Source: Pycnococcus provasolii (taxonomy: Eukaryota; Chlorophyta; Pseudoscourfieldiophyceae; Pseudoscourfieldiales; Pycnococcaceae). From it: 64,000 nucleotides of DNA. Made by a program: the position numbers and the translations under genes. Location of the stretch: positions 124,001 to 188,000 of the forward strand of contig OW568878.1 of the NCBI GenBank assembly GCA_938743325.2, written 5' to 3'. A model generated the notes under the pieces. It was not told the DNA's origin. It was given only the letters and a program-made list of their open reading frames with translations, and made no database searches. Of this stretch, positions 17,401 through 27,317 are shown in pieces. Within the stretch, counting starts at the first letter, position 1; each line of letters opens with the position of its first letter.

Positions 17401-18210
17401 ATGCCCTCTGGTACTTTACACATGTCGTCTCTCGGTACCTCTGCCTTGCGTGCTCGTGCTCTACCTTTACCTCTCCCTTTAGTCCTACCTAAGGTTACTG
17501 CTCTTAGTAGTGGGCGGCGGCGTGTGTGGGTTTGTGCTCGTGCTGACTTGGAGGACAAGCAAGTTGAGAGGCCATGGTGGAAGTTCATCATACGGGAAGA
17601 TACGCACGCGCCACTAAGACCCGCGCCGAACGAAGTCGCGAATCCGGAAATACACGCACCGCCTCTACCGCCGACGAGCGAACAAGAAGACGGAAACGAA
17701 CTCACGCGAATCACATTCTCCGCTGGATGCTTCTGGTGCGTGCAGGCGGATGTCGACGACATCAAAGCAACGAAGAAGTCGCGCGTCGGATACACAGGGG
17801 GAGCGGTCGAACAGCCAAGCTACGCCGACGTGGCTACCGACAAAACTGGACACGTCGAGGCGGTGGAGGTGCTCGTTGACTCTTCTTTCGATGAATATCT
17901 TGACATCGTGCTCCGCGACGTCGTAGACACGAAAGACGGAAGAGGACAAGGTGCGAACCGAGGATGGAGGTATCGTCCATGCATATTCTACCACGATGAC
18001 GCGCAAAAAGTGCAGGCGGAGGCGGCTGTGCTTCGTGCAGGTGCCAGTGCCGAGAGGAATGTTCGCGTGCGCCCTGCCAGCACATTCTACGAGGCGGAAG
18101 CGGAGCACCAAAACTACTACGAACGTAATGACCCTGGCGAGGACGAAGGAATTCCGACGTGGATGGGCGCGTTCATGGAAGACCCGATCGACGACAACCC
18201 GTTTCGATGA
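17401..18210 (+). CDS. Peptide methionine sulfoxide reductase A-like, plastid-targeted, with altered active-site loop
   Basis: A 269-residue protein. The MsrA core reads FSAGCFWCVQADVDDIK (about 107-123), VGYTGG, YADVATDKTGHVEAVEV, RYRPCIFYHDD and FYEAEAEHQNYY near the C-terminus. MsrA enzymes reduce methionine-S-sulfoxide in proteins using the Cys of GCFWG. Here that loop is GCFWCVQ rather than GCFWGVE: the Gly is Cys and the catalytic-site Glu is Gln. The usual GTQYRS is WRYRP. The nucleophile Cys is kept. Activity may therefore be changed or lost. The Ser/Arg/Leu-rich N-terminus looks like a plastid transit peptide. The first ATG is at 17401; an ATG at 17422 is an equally good start. Its 3' end is 40 bp from the convergent pth gene. 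Confidence 0.82.
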   Translation: MPSGTLHMSSLGTSALRARALPLPLPLVLPKVTALSSGRRRVWVCARADLEDKQVERPWWKFIIREDTHAPLRPAPNEVANPEIHAPPLPPTSEQEDGNELTRITFSAGCFWCVQADVDDIKATKKSRVGYTGGAVEQPSYADVATDKTGHVEAVEVLVDSSFDEYLDIVLRDVVDTKDGRGQGANRGWRYRPCIFYHDDAQKVQAEAAVLRAGASAERNVRVRPASTFYEAEAEHQNYYERNDPGEDEGIPTWMGAFMEDPIDDNPFR

Positions 18211-18250
18211 GAGACGGTTTTGTTAACGCTGTAAACGCTTATACTTGTAC

Positions 18251-19036
18251 TTACACTTTCACTTTCGCGGTGAGAGGACCGCCGTGCACGGCGTCTCCGA
18301 TGAGGCTTGCGGCTTCGTCGACAGCCGTGGAGACTTTCACCGCCTCCTCGTCCGTCCACTCGCCAAGTACGTATTCGACGATGCTTATGCCGCTGTCTTT
18401 CGGCGGCCTCGATATGCCCACGCGCAGGCGCGCAAAGTCCGTATTGCCGTCCAGACACGCAGCGATGGACCTCATGCCGTTTTGGGTCGACGAGCCTTTA
18501 GGCTTCATGCGCAGCTCTGCGGTTTCCAGGTCCAAGTCGTCTACGACCACGAGCCAGCGAGAGGGTGGTATGCCGTATGTCTCGCCGAGAGGGATCACCG
18601 CCTCCCCGGAAGCGTTCATGAACGTCTGTGGCTTCGCTAATAGCACCTGCGACGCGCTTGTCGTTCTTCGTTTGTCATCCTGTGCGAGGAGCGGCGCCGC
18701 GTCAACCGGACCCCAGACGTGGGCGTTGTGCTCGACGCGGTGCATCGACGTTTTCGCGAGTCGTTCGACGAGCGCGTCCAGCACCACAAACCCGATGTTG
18801 TGCCTCGTTTGCGCGTATCTGCGTCCAGGATTGCCAAGTCCGAGGATGAGCCACGTGGAATCTGACACCACCACATTACGAGGACGGGATGAGTTCGAGT
18901 TCCCCGCAGCGAGCAAGGAGGCTTGCGCGACGAGCTTGCGTCCGAGGCGGGAGGCGCGCACGATCGCACGACGCACGCACAGCGACACGCCCCCGCCTGC
19001 GGAAGTCGTTGCTTTTGGCGCAGGCGGTTTCGCCAT
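18251..19036 (-). CDS. pth: Peptidyl-tRNA hydrolase (bacterial-type Pth), organelle-targeted
   Basis: A 261-residue protein. It frees tRNA from prematurely released peptidyl-tRNA. Motifs: WLILGLGNPG (Asn69), TRHNIGF with catalytic His79, KPQTFMN (Asn141), VVDDLDL (Asp166) and QNGMRSI (Asn186). The residue matching E. coli His113 (GGHNGL) is Gln here. The core is about 195 residues, as in bacteria, plus a 60-residue basic N-terminal extension that fits plastid or mitochondrial targeting. The start ATG at 19036 is the first in frame. It is convergent with the MsrA-like gene (40 bp apart). Confidence 0.93.
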   Translation of the reverse strand: MAKPPAPKATTSAGGGVSLCVRRAIVRASRLGRKLVAQASLLAAGNSNSSRPRNVVVSDSTWLILGLGNPGRRYAQTRHNIGFVVLDALVERLAKTSMHRVEHNAHVWGPVDAAPLLAQDDKRRTTSASQVLLAKPQTFMNASGEAVIPLGETYGIPPSRWLVVVDDLDLETAELRMKPKGSSTQNGMRSIAACLDGNTDFARLRVGISRPPKDSGISIVEYVLGEWTDEEAVKVSTAVDEAASLIGDAVHGGPLTAKVKV

Positions 19037-19217
19037 TTCAAGAAGAAAGAAAAACGGCGAAGGTTGGTGAGGGGGGAGGCGGGAACCAAACCCCGAACCG
19101 TAATCCTAGCCACTCTACCCTAAGGCAGAGTAAGATCGGTAGGGTTAGTCCTACCACAAAAGAAAGAAAGAAAGAAAATGAAGTTACCTCAAATGAGAAG
19201 CTAACGGTAACGTACTA

Positions 19218-22200
19218 CTACAGCCGCACCGTGTAGTTCTGCTCGTCGTTGTTGTCGTAAATCTCCTTGCGCTCATCCGCAAACACCATCTGAAGGTCGT
19301 CGCGCGCATCCTTCGGCACGTTCACCTTCGCCGTCTGCCACCGCACATCCGCAAACTGAGGGATGGGCGCGCGAGACGTCGTCAGCTCGAAGTTGCCGTT
19401 GCTCCATCCGTCAAAACCGCCCACGATCACGACCGGCTCCTTGTTCGCGAGATTCTCGCTGCGCTGCGGATTCACGTAAATTGCCGCGGGCTCGCCAGGT
19501 TTTAGTGGGCTCGGCAGGACAAAAAAGAGGTCCGCGCCATGCCTGTCCGCCCAGATGCTGTTCGCCTCCTCGTCGAACGCATTGACGACATTCTCAGGGA
19601 TCGGCCTCTTCAATTCTGGGTCGGAGATCGTCACAAGGTAGTCGTCGCCGTCGTTGTTGTCCCACTTATCGCCCTCGCCGCCGATAACAAAGTTCAGCTG
19701 CTTCGTGCCTGCGGGAATCTGAAAGCTTGCGCTGAACCACTCTGCGCTGTTGTACGACGGAATGTCGCAAGGACTCATGTCAATGCTGAACGTATCTCGT
19801 TTCCACCCATCGTACCCTCCGTGCAACGTGAGTTCGCGTAGCCCACGCAGATTGTCGCTCTTCCTGGTGTTGAAGTACAGCGTTGCGGGGTGTCCGGATA
19901 GCACGTCGGGAGCAGGAAGCGTGAAAAAGAGCTCGTCTTTCATCTCGCGTCCAAGACGGTCCATTTCGACGTCGTCGGTCGTCGAAGGTCTCACGCCGCC
20001 GCCGCCGCCGCCGCCGCTGACTGTGGGTGACGACGACTCCGTGACGGCAACAACGCTCGCGATTGGTCTCGTGACGGGTGTCAGGATCGACGGAGGGAGC
20101 ATGAAGGCGAGTGCGCGCGAATACTGTTTCGCCCACTCAATCTCCTCGTGGCCAGCATCCTCGAGCACGTACACGAGCCGGCTCGGGCCAAGTCCCTGCT
20201 CCCTGAGCGATCGCACGTACTCCTCGTTGTACGCGACAAGAAGGCGGTCGACGCTGATGCGGTCGCTGTCGCGCGTTCCGGTGAACTCGCGCGTTCCAAA
20301 CCCAACAAAGATGCGATTCGGAAGCCCGCCTCGGTAGCCTGAAATCTCCTTGAGGTACCGACCTCCACCAGCCCAGATGGCTGGCGAGAGAACAATCGTG
20401 CTGGCAAACGCGTGCGGGTGACGCATGCTCATCGTGATGGCGGACATGGCGCCGAAGCTCGACCCGCCGAAGGCGAGGTGGCGGCTGGAGAAGGACACGC
20501 CGTACTTGGCGCGAACCATCGGCATGAGATCGTCGACGACCCAGTCGCAGTACTTCTTAGCACCGCCACCTGGCCAGTTCTCCGCGTCGCGCCTGAAATC
20601 GCCGTCGCCAGATCCGGGAGGGAACGTGAGGTAATCCATCGTCCTCTCATCCACGCCCGCATGGTCGATACCAACCACGACGCACGGCGGAATCTTGCCC
20701 GACGAGATCAACTCGGCGGTGGCATGCCCCGCACGCCACGTGTCGTGATCGTCATCGTCGCTTGTGACTTCGAACAGGTTCTGGCCGTCGTTCAGCACGA
20801 CACATGGCCATCCGTCCTCCGTGGGCGGATTCTCGATGTGAAATCCCGGCGGCGTCCACACGCGAACTCGTCTCACCTCTGCGTTCCACGTGCTCAGCTT
20901 GCTTGCGATGGAATTGTCGAGCTTGAGGATCGTCAGCATGCCTCCGGCATGCTCTTCTTGAGATTCGACGATGCCGCGCAACGCCATCGCCGCTTTTTCT
21001 TCCGCCTCGGCAGTCTCCTTGGCATCTAGCACCGCCCTTTCAGCAGCCTCGGCAAGCTGCTGCGCCTCGACGACCGCCTTCGCTTCCGCCTCAGCCTTCT
21101 CTCGGAACGCGGCTTCCTCCGCGGATAGCCTTTCCTCGGCAAGCCTCTCCGCTTCGGCAAGCGCGTTGTACGCGTCCTGTTCTGGCGTCGTGGTCTCTTC
21201 TTCCGGCGTTCTCGGAGACTCGATGATGGGTGAAGATGTCTCGAATGGCGATTCCAGCCGAGGCGGGGTGGACGTCTCCGACGACGGCGGCGCGACTATG
21301 TTGTACGCATTATCAAGCCCTCGTCTCGCCTCTGCAAACGCCTTGGCGCGAGCTTCCGCCTCCTTCTGCCGAGAAATCTGGAGATCGTGCCTCGCCTTCG
21401 CGGCAGCCAGAGCCTTAGCCGTCACGGCATCCACCTTAGGATCAGTCGATGATAGCGGCGGCGTGGAAACGCTGCCAAGCTGCCAATCCGAGCCCATCTG
21501 AGACGCCTCCAATGCATCAGGCTCCGCCTTTCGCTGATCTGTCGTCGTCTGCAGCTCGTCCCAAGCATTGGCGAACATGTTCGACGCATCTTGCTCCACC
21601 GCCTTGAGTGTGGCGTTGCTGCCCTGTGATGCAGCCTTGGCCTCCGCAAACGCGCGAGCTCGAGCCTCCGCGTCTTTTCGTTTCCTAGCCTGCAGCTCTT
21701 CCCAGCGCGACGCATGCGCGAATGCGAATGTTTCCAGCTCATCCGAGGTTGGTTGGGGATTCGCGGCGGCGTTGAACACGTCCGCCTTGGGCAGAGCCGC
21801 CCCTTCGGCGAGGATGCCGCCTCCGGCACCACCACCACCTCCTCCAGATCCGTCGCCACCACCTCCTCCAAATCCGTTGCCACCACCTCCACCAAATCCG
21901 TTGCCTCCGCCGAGCCCGTCGTTGAGCAGCTGCGCCGCCTTCGCCTCCGCGAACGCCTTGGCCCGTGCCGCCGCATCCATTTTTCGCTTTTCTTCGATGG
22001 CAGCCCTGGCGGCGGAATTCACCTGGTCTTGCAGTTTGTCAGATTGTGCGGTTTTGAGCTGTGCAGCTGTAGTTGACGACGACGAAGAAGAAGAAGAAGA
22101 GCTGGAGGAGGATGGCGGTCCCATGAGACCACCTCCCGCTCGCTGCTGCTGCTGCGTTGTCGGAGGTCGCTGTGTCGTTGGTGTTGCACCTCCCCACGCC

Positions 22201-23234
22201 CCTCCACCTCCAGTTAGGTCGGGTGGTGATTGGCGATTCGCTTGCACATCCTCTTGAGCCTTCGTCGCCGCAAATGCATCCGCAAATGCCCTGGCGTGCT
22301 CCTTTGGATCAATCTGACGTGGTTGTGGTGGTTGTGGTGGTTGTGGTGAAGGCCATTGAGCTTGGGATGTCTTTGCCTCCGCAAATGCCCGTGCGCGAGC
22401 TTCTGCATCTCGCTGTCGCTTGGTTTGCAAGTCGTGCTGAGCAACTTCGGCGAGACGAGCTCTTTCGTCTTCTGCTGCTGCTGAAGGTGGTGGTGGTGGT
22501 GGAGGTGGTGGTGGTGGTTGGGAGGAAGAGGAGGAGAAGGAGAAGGAGGAGGAGGAGGAGAAAAAGTCGGTATTGATACGTTCCTGTGGTGGTGGTGGTG
22601 GTGGTGGTGGTGGTGGTGGTGGCATGTTGTGTGGAGGTGGTGGTGGTGGTATGGGCGGTAGCGGTGGGGCGACCCCGTTGGACATCAACTGCTCGTGCCG
22701 TCCCTGGTTTGTCATCATCTCCTCTTGTATTGGGTGCGCCGGTTTCTGGGTGATGGAGTCGTCGACGTGCCTTTCGACGGTTTTGAGCGTTTGGTCGTAC
22801 TCCGGGTGAAGCCCCGCCTTGGCCTCAGCGAACGCGCGCGCGCGTTCTTCCGCTTCTTGATTTCGTTTCTGCTGAAGTTGGTAGAATTTCCGCTGAGCTT
22901 CCGCCTCGAAGTCTCTCTCTTGGAACGAAGAGCCGCCTGAGGATTCGTCGCTTTGAGAAGAGGAGGAGGAGCTGTGATTTTGTTGATTATTCGGATGATG
23001 TGGCTGATACGACGACGACGACGACGACGCTAAAGATGACGAGTTTCTGCTATGCTGCTGCTGTTGCTGCTGAGAGCGTCGACGAAACCTGCTTCTCTGA
23101 CGACCACTACCGTTCCGAACATGCGAAGACGACGACGACTTCCCCAACGGGAAAGCCCCCAAAGCCGCCGCCGACGACGACGACGGACAGGAAGGACGAG
23201 CTTTCCATGACTGAACATGATGAGGAGAAGCCAT
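19218..23234 (-). CDS. Starch-binding esterase-like protein: helical repeats, alpha/beta-hydrolase (esterase D/IroE type), two CBM53-like modules
   Basis: A 1338-residue protein. Residues 1-110 are Ser/Gln/Arg-rich and could be a transit peptide. Residues 110-640 hold six spaced copies of a charged helix with core ARAFAEAK (near 131, 280, 314, 423, 524 and 628; the third is degenerate), separated by poly-Pro, poly-Ser and poly-Gly linkers. Residues 640-790 are an Ala/Glu coiled coil. An esterase D-type hydrolase follows (about 800-1065) with VRVWTPPGFH, VVLNDGQNLF, nucleophile elbow GGSSFGAM and a His in DAGHEEIEW. Two CBM53-like modules end the protein: LYFNTRKSDNL ... LHGGYDGW ... KWDNNDGDDYLV and IYVNPQRSENL ... 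VGGFDGW ... IYDNNDEQNYTV, as in starch synthase III. It probably binds plastid starch; its substrate is unknown. Confidence 0.82.
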   Translation of the reverse strand: MASPHHVQSWKARPSCPSSSSAAALGAFPLGKSSSSSHVRNGSGRQRSRFRRRSQQQQQQHSRNSSSLASSSSSSYQPHHPNNQQNHSSSSSSQSDESSGGSSFQERDFEAEAQRKFYQLQQKRNQEAEERARAFAEAKAGLHPEYDQTLKTVERHVDDSITQKPAHPIQEEMMTNQGRHEQLMSNGVAPPLPPIPPPPPPHNMPPPPPPPPPPPPQERINTDFFSSSSSFSFSSSSSQPPPPPPPPPPPSAAAEDERARLAEVAQHDLQTKRQRDAEARARAFAEAKTSQAQWPSPQPPQPPQPRQIDPKEHARAFADAFAATKAQEDVQANRQSPPDLTGGGGAWGGATPTTQRPPTTQQQQRAGGGLMGPPSSSSSSSSSSSSSTTAAQLKTAQSDKLQDQVNSAARAAIEEKRKMDAAARAKAFAEAKAAQLLNDGLGGGNGFGGGGGNGFGGGGGDGSGGGGGGAGGGILAEGAALPKADVFNAAANPQPTSDELETFAFAHASRWEELQARKRKDAEARARAFAEAKAASQGSNATLKAVEQDASNMFANAWDELQTTTDQRKAEPDALEASQMGSDWQLGSVSTPPLSSTDPKVDAVTAKALAAAKARHDLQISRQKEAEARAKAFAEARRGLDNAYNIVAPPSSETSTPPRLESPFETSSPIIESPRTPEEETTTPEQDAYNALAEAERLAEERLSAEEAAFREKAEAEAKAVVEAQQLAEAAERAVLDAKETAEAEEKAAMALRGIVESQEEHAGGMLTILKLDNSIASKLSTWNAEVRRVRVWTPPGFHIENPPTEDGWPCVVLNDGQNLFEVTSDDDDHDTWRAGHATAELISSGKIPPCVVVGIDHAGVDERTMDYLTFPPGSGDGDFRRDAENWPGGGAKKYCDWVVDDLMPMVRAKYGVSFSSRHLAFGGSSFGAMSAITMSMRHPHAFASTIVLSPAIWAGGGRYLKEISGYRGGLPNRIFVGFGTREFTGTRDSDRISVDRLLVAYNEEYVRSLREQGLGPSRLVYVLEDAGHEEIEWAKQYSRALAFMLPPSILTPVTRPIASVVAVTESSSPTVSGGGGGGGVRPSTTDDVEMDRLGREMKDELFFTLPAPDVLSGHPATLYFNTRKSDNLRGLRELTLHGGYDGWKRDTFSIDMSPCDIPSYNSAEWFSASFQIPAGTKQLNFVIGGEGDKWDNNDGDDYLVTISDPELKRPIPENVVNAFDEEANSIWADRHGADLFFVLPSPLKPGEPAAIYVNPQRSENLANKEPVVIVGGFDGWSNGNFELTTSRAPIPQFADVRWQTAKVNVPKDARDDLQMVFADERKEIYDNNDEQNYTVRL

Positions 23235-24121
23235 AAGTGCTCTGAGGTAATTAATATCTTGAGGTTAATGTTAAGTACCAAGAAACACCTAAAGGTTATC
23301 AGGTTCTAAAGGGAATGACAATGACGCTGACAAGGAAAAAGGGAAAATGGGTTAATGGGGTGTCGGCGGAAAGAACTAATGGGGAGCGAGCGAGAAAACG
23401 AGGCCTGCAAAGCAGGACGACGAAGCAGGTCCTCGAGGAATTCAGGGGAGGTGAGGGGCCCCGGAACCCGACCCTCGTGAGAAAAAAACAAGTGGAGAAA
23501 ACAATATTTTTAGGAGAGGAACAGCGCGCCCGAAGGAGGAGGAGAAACACCCACCAGCCCAAACGAACCTGCCCCGGGACCCTTTCCCTTTACCCTGAAC
23601 CCCAGGCTCTGAAAACCACGCGTAGTGGATAAGGAGAGAGTTCTAAACCTTTACCTGAGGGCTGTTTCTTTTCTTACCCTAAACTTTAACGTTGAGAACT
23701 AGGGTTGGCTTTTCGGGGTTACCATGCTTTTTTCCGTTTTTCGGCTTCTTTTCGGGGTTACCTTTTTCGGGGTTTATTTACTCATCTTTTTCCTGTGGCA
23801 TTTTTCCCCTCTGCGTTTTTCCCCCTTTGGCCTTTGCCTCCTCCACTGGGGACTGGGCTGGGGCACACCTGCGTACCATACATACTGTAGGCGTGTGTGG
23901 GGAAAGTTCGACGAGGAAAAAGGCGGGGGGGGGGCACGGACAGACGGATCCACCACCCGTGGGGGGGAGGGGGAGTATTGAACTGAACTGAACTGAACGA
24001 CAAACTATTATTCGGAATGTGCTCGCAACAAACAAAACAAACATTGACAAACTTGTCACATACCCCTTCAGGAAGAATGAATGACACTTTATGTCTCCAA
24101 CTTCGTTTCTAACTTCGTTTC
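23235..24121. other. Intergenic region with TTTTCGGGGTTACC repeats
   Basis: No gene is supported. It holds two copies of TTTTCGGGGTTACC (about 23710-23723 and 23749-23762) with a third partial copy at about 23764-23774, G-rich runs at about 23930-23970 and an AACTG/AACTGAAC pentamer repeat at about 23979-23998. Open frames across the T-rich part are low complexity. Confidence 0.5.
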
Positions 24122-25672
24122 TCATGCGCTCACGCTCCGTTTGTGCACGAACATGGATCCTTGATAGGGTCTGCCGTCGCACGATGTTCCAAGTTGTGAT
24201 GAACCCTCAACAATAATCATCGTCTCGTCAGCCTCATCACCATCGTCGCCATCTTCTTCCTTGGCCGTCTTCTTCTGCTCTCTTCTTCTTTGGTGCCGTC
24301 TGACCCTCGTTTCGAGGTCGTCGCGCAAGCAAATCACCAAAAAAGCTGCCTCGGCCATGTGCATGAGCGCGTACGGAATCCACGTCGACGCACGCTCGCG
24401 CGTTCCCCAAATCTTTACACCAGTCAGGAAAAACCCGCCGATGCAGTCAAAGCCGTACGTCGAGTAGCTCAGGCTTCCCGCGCCACGGCGAGTGCGCAGA
24501 CTCGTCAGCACCTGCGGCACGAACTGAAGCATGACCACGGCGGTGTTCAACAAGCCTACAACATCAGCCCACCGTGCGGCGAACGCGTCGCACGTTCCCC
24601 TCGCACGCTCGTGAAGCAGCGGGGGGAGCACGGCGACGATGCCAAGCGCCAGCGTGACGAGGAACGACGCGGCGGCGTCCGTGAAGATGGGAAGTTTCAC
24701 TTGAGGAGACACGATGTGCTGTGGGGTTCTCGCGCATGCTCTGCCAGTGAACAGGAAACACATCGAGCAGCTGCGGCGAAGGTTGCGAGGAGTTCCTATC
24801 GCCGCCGACGACGATGCTGTGCGACGATGCCACCTCAACCATCCACGACGCTGCTGCTGCTGCTGCTGCTGCTTCTTGTTGTGCTTTCCCGTCGACGAGC
24901 TCGACGCGAGGAGTGGCGGCACGCCGTACAGCGCCTCGCGCGCAGCCAACGTGAATGGGCCGACGACGTATGGATGATGATGATGCGTCTTGCTGACACG
25001 TGAAGTCGATGATGGTAGCAACGGTGTTGGTGGTGGCTTGTGAGATGGAACGATGGCGGTGGAGGTGGAAGGAGGAGGTGGTGGAGGGTGAGTCGGATAG
25101 GCGGCTGTGGCAGAAGTTTCAGGCACGAGAAGTAGCGGCTGCATTAGAAGCTTCTCCTCTTGCTGCTGCTGCTGCCCATCGTCGTAATCATCATCATCCG
25201 AATATACGCGAGGTGATGGTGGTGCAGACATGCTGCGAGAAATGATTGACGACGATGCTCTCCTCGACGTCGTCTCCGGAGAAGGGCAGTGGATGTGCAG
25301 AACATGTGCACGTCTCACCCATGCCTTGACGTGCAGTAGGGCGGCCAAGTAACACACGCAGATCATCACGCTCGTCAGGTATCCGGTGAGACTTCCATAC
25401 CAAACGAGCAGCGAAGGTGAGCATTTTGCTAGACCCTCGATTTTGCAGAGGTTGATTTGATCGTAGTGTAGCACCAAGAGATTGGCGGCGTTGAGTGCGG
25501 AGCTAAGATGGCACAACACGAGCGAGTTCCAGCTGAGAGACGCGAGACTGCTTGCGGCTTTCTCGGCAGCGGTCTCCTCGTCGCTGCTTTCCTCGGTGAT
25601 CAAAACAACACGATGGTAATTATGACGGGACTCCTCATTATCGCCGTCATCGTCGTCGTTGCATTCTCTTCG

Positions 25673-25703
<31 letters not shown>

Positions 25704-25981
25704 CGTGCATCTCCCGCTGTTGTCGAGAGAATCTTCCAAATCTGCGGTATAGCATTCAGTGGCACCACTACCACCGCAAACCATCCTAACACGAGCAGAA
25801 AGCCTTCAACGTCCACGAGGCTGTGCAGACACCCGGTGGTAACCCATCCACGACCGACGATCGTCTCGAGCAGAGAAAGTTGCGAAGACGTGGCGGCGAT
25901 GTGGCTGCTGTTGGTGCTGCTGCTGCTGCTGCTGGTAGTGTTGAACCACCACAGCAGCAAATTCGCCGTCGGTGGTGCCAT
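24122..25981 (-). CDS. PQ-loop repeat membrane protein
   Basis: A 619-residue multi-pass protein. Two PQ-loop signatures are seen: VPLNAIPQIWKIL in the N-terminal quarter and LQFVPQVLTSLRTRRGAGSLSYSTYGF near the C-terminus. This is the pair found in the cystinosin/MPDU1/SWEET-related superfamily, which carries small solutes such as amino acids or sugars across lysosomal or other membranes. Several more hydrophobic helices surround them. The membrane parts are separated by long loops with poly-Gln (CAA/CAG repeats), poly-Pro and Ser-rich tracts. The large central loop (about residues 230-400) is unusual for the family and may be disordered. The substrate cannot be inferred. The start ATG at 25981 is the first in frame. 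Confidence 0.75.
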
Positions 25982-26346
25982 TATTATGGTTTGTTATGGA
26001 GGATTTCGTTCAGTGCTGGGGCCTTTGCGAGCGAGGGGCAAATTGTCGCAGCAGCACGTGCGGGCTGGAGCGAGCGACTCGGAGCGGGGGGAATTCGAGA
26101 TCAACAAAATATTAAAAAATATGGACGGACGGAGGGGAAGCATCTGTGTTTTTTTCCAACGGGCATGTTTGCATACATGTGTTTCGGGAATCGGGGATTT
26201 CCAGGGAAAAAATCTGGTGAGAGCAAGTGGGAGGGCCATTGGGGATCCCGGTTGAGCAAACATTCATTCATAAATGGCGGCGCACACGTTCCCGACGTTT
26301 ACATCGTGTGGGACCTCCCGGAGGTCCCATATACGTAATTTTCGCA

Positions 26347-26347
<1 letters not shown>

Positions 26348-26392
<45 letters not shown>
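26348..26392. repeat. (GCC)n trinucleotide microsatellite, about 15 units
   Basis: An almost perfect CGC/GCC trinucleotide run that shades into CCACCACGACCACC. In one frame it would encode poly-Ala and in another poly-Gly, which inflates open frames on both strands. Confidence 0.95.
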
Positions 26393-26398
<6 letters not shown>

Positions 26399-26623
26399 GA
26401 CCACCACTAGGAAACCGACCACCAGTTTCATGACTATCCCCTTCAGGAAGGCAGACACCGGTGGGGCGCAGGTATAGAAGAGGATCTCCGTTTGCAGTAG
26501 CAAGAGCAAAGGAATCGGAGGATCCATTGACGGGGGACGGACAACAATGGCGGGCCGCGCTGAATGGGAAAAAGAAGACAGTGCCAAAACTTGTGCGTAT
26601 TGTCGCACCGCGGTTGCATGAGG

Positions 26624-26857
26624 TGTCTCCGGTTGCACTGGCCGCGGAGGCGGAGGGGAAGCAAAAGGGCCACGGCTCGCGTCCGGCCATGGCTGCAGTG
26701 GGAAGTGTCTTGGGCGAGCGCACGAACCGCAGGACGAAGCTCGAGGAGTCCCATTGCACAGGCTGCGGCTCCCGGGGAGGGACAGCGAGGCCACGGCTCG
26801 CGACCGGCGATGGCTGCGGTAGGCAGTGTGCTCGGCGAGCGGACCGACCGGAAGAGC
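26624..26857. repeat. Diverged 121-bp tandem duplication
   Basis: The block around 26668-26733 is repeated 121 bp later (26789-26854). Translated, both copies read GHGSRPAMAAVGSVLGERT with N/D and R/K differences after it, and similarity continues about 13 codons upstream. Differences fall almost only at every third base. Because 121 is not a multiple of 3, the two copies lie in different frames. Confidence 0.8.
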
Positions 26858-27317
26858 ATGTGGAGGATGCGGAGCTCGATGTCGATACCGCTCTGCTCGC
26901 CCAAAAGCTTCAAAGGATGATAAAGGATGGAACACGTCCGTACGGTGTGCAAGAACCGATAGAATTGACCAGAATAGAAAAAGGCGATTTGTTTGAGGCA
27001 GTGATTGGAGACATGATCCGACGCATCGCGAGCAGACATGGATGGACGCTGAGAGCACGCAAGGCCCGTACTGGTCAAGATCTTACGCTCGCTGTCGATG
27101 GCTCAAGATCAACGTTAAATCGTCAAGTATGTTTCAGTTTGCTGGAGATTTTCAGCTCATGATGAGTCATAATGAGTGAAACCGGCATTCACAATTTTTT
27201 TTTTCAAAAAACCAACCTTGGGTATGATGATATAAGTTACATTTCGAATAAAAATATGTCTCCTCCCCTCCCCCGCCCCTTCCCTTCTCTCTCCCCATCT
27301 CTTTCTCCTCCTCCACT

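Larger units (their letters stand above)
25982..27317. other. Intergenic region with trinucleotide tract and tandem duplication; possible coding remnants
   Basis: No intact gene is recognised between the PQ-loop gene start and the dynein stop. It holds a (GCC)n tract (26348-26392) and a 121-bp tandem duplication (about 26620-26860). On the + strand an open frame (about 26860-27162) reads KGDLFEAVIGDMIRRIASRH then GWTLRARKARTGQDLTLAVD, which has the look of a real protein but matches no family I know. It may be the remnant or last exon of an unrecognised gene. Confidence 0.45.

Noticed and set aside
23724-23981. Hydrophobic + strand frame reading MLFSVFRLLFGVTFF
   Set aside because: It arises from a T-rich TTTTCGGGGTTACC repeat; poor codon use and no family.
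26264-27058. Minus-strand frames with poly-Ala or poly-Gly next to the (GCC)n tract
   Set aside because: Their length comes mostly from the trinucleotide repeat. The duplicated part is kept as a finding, but no gene can be drawn.
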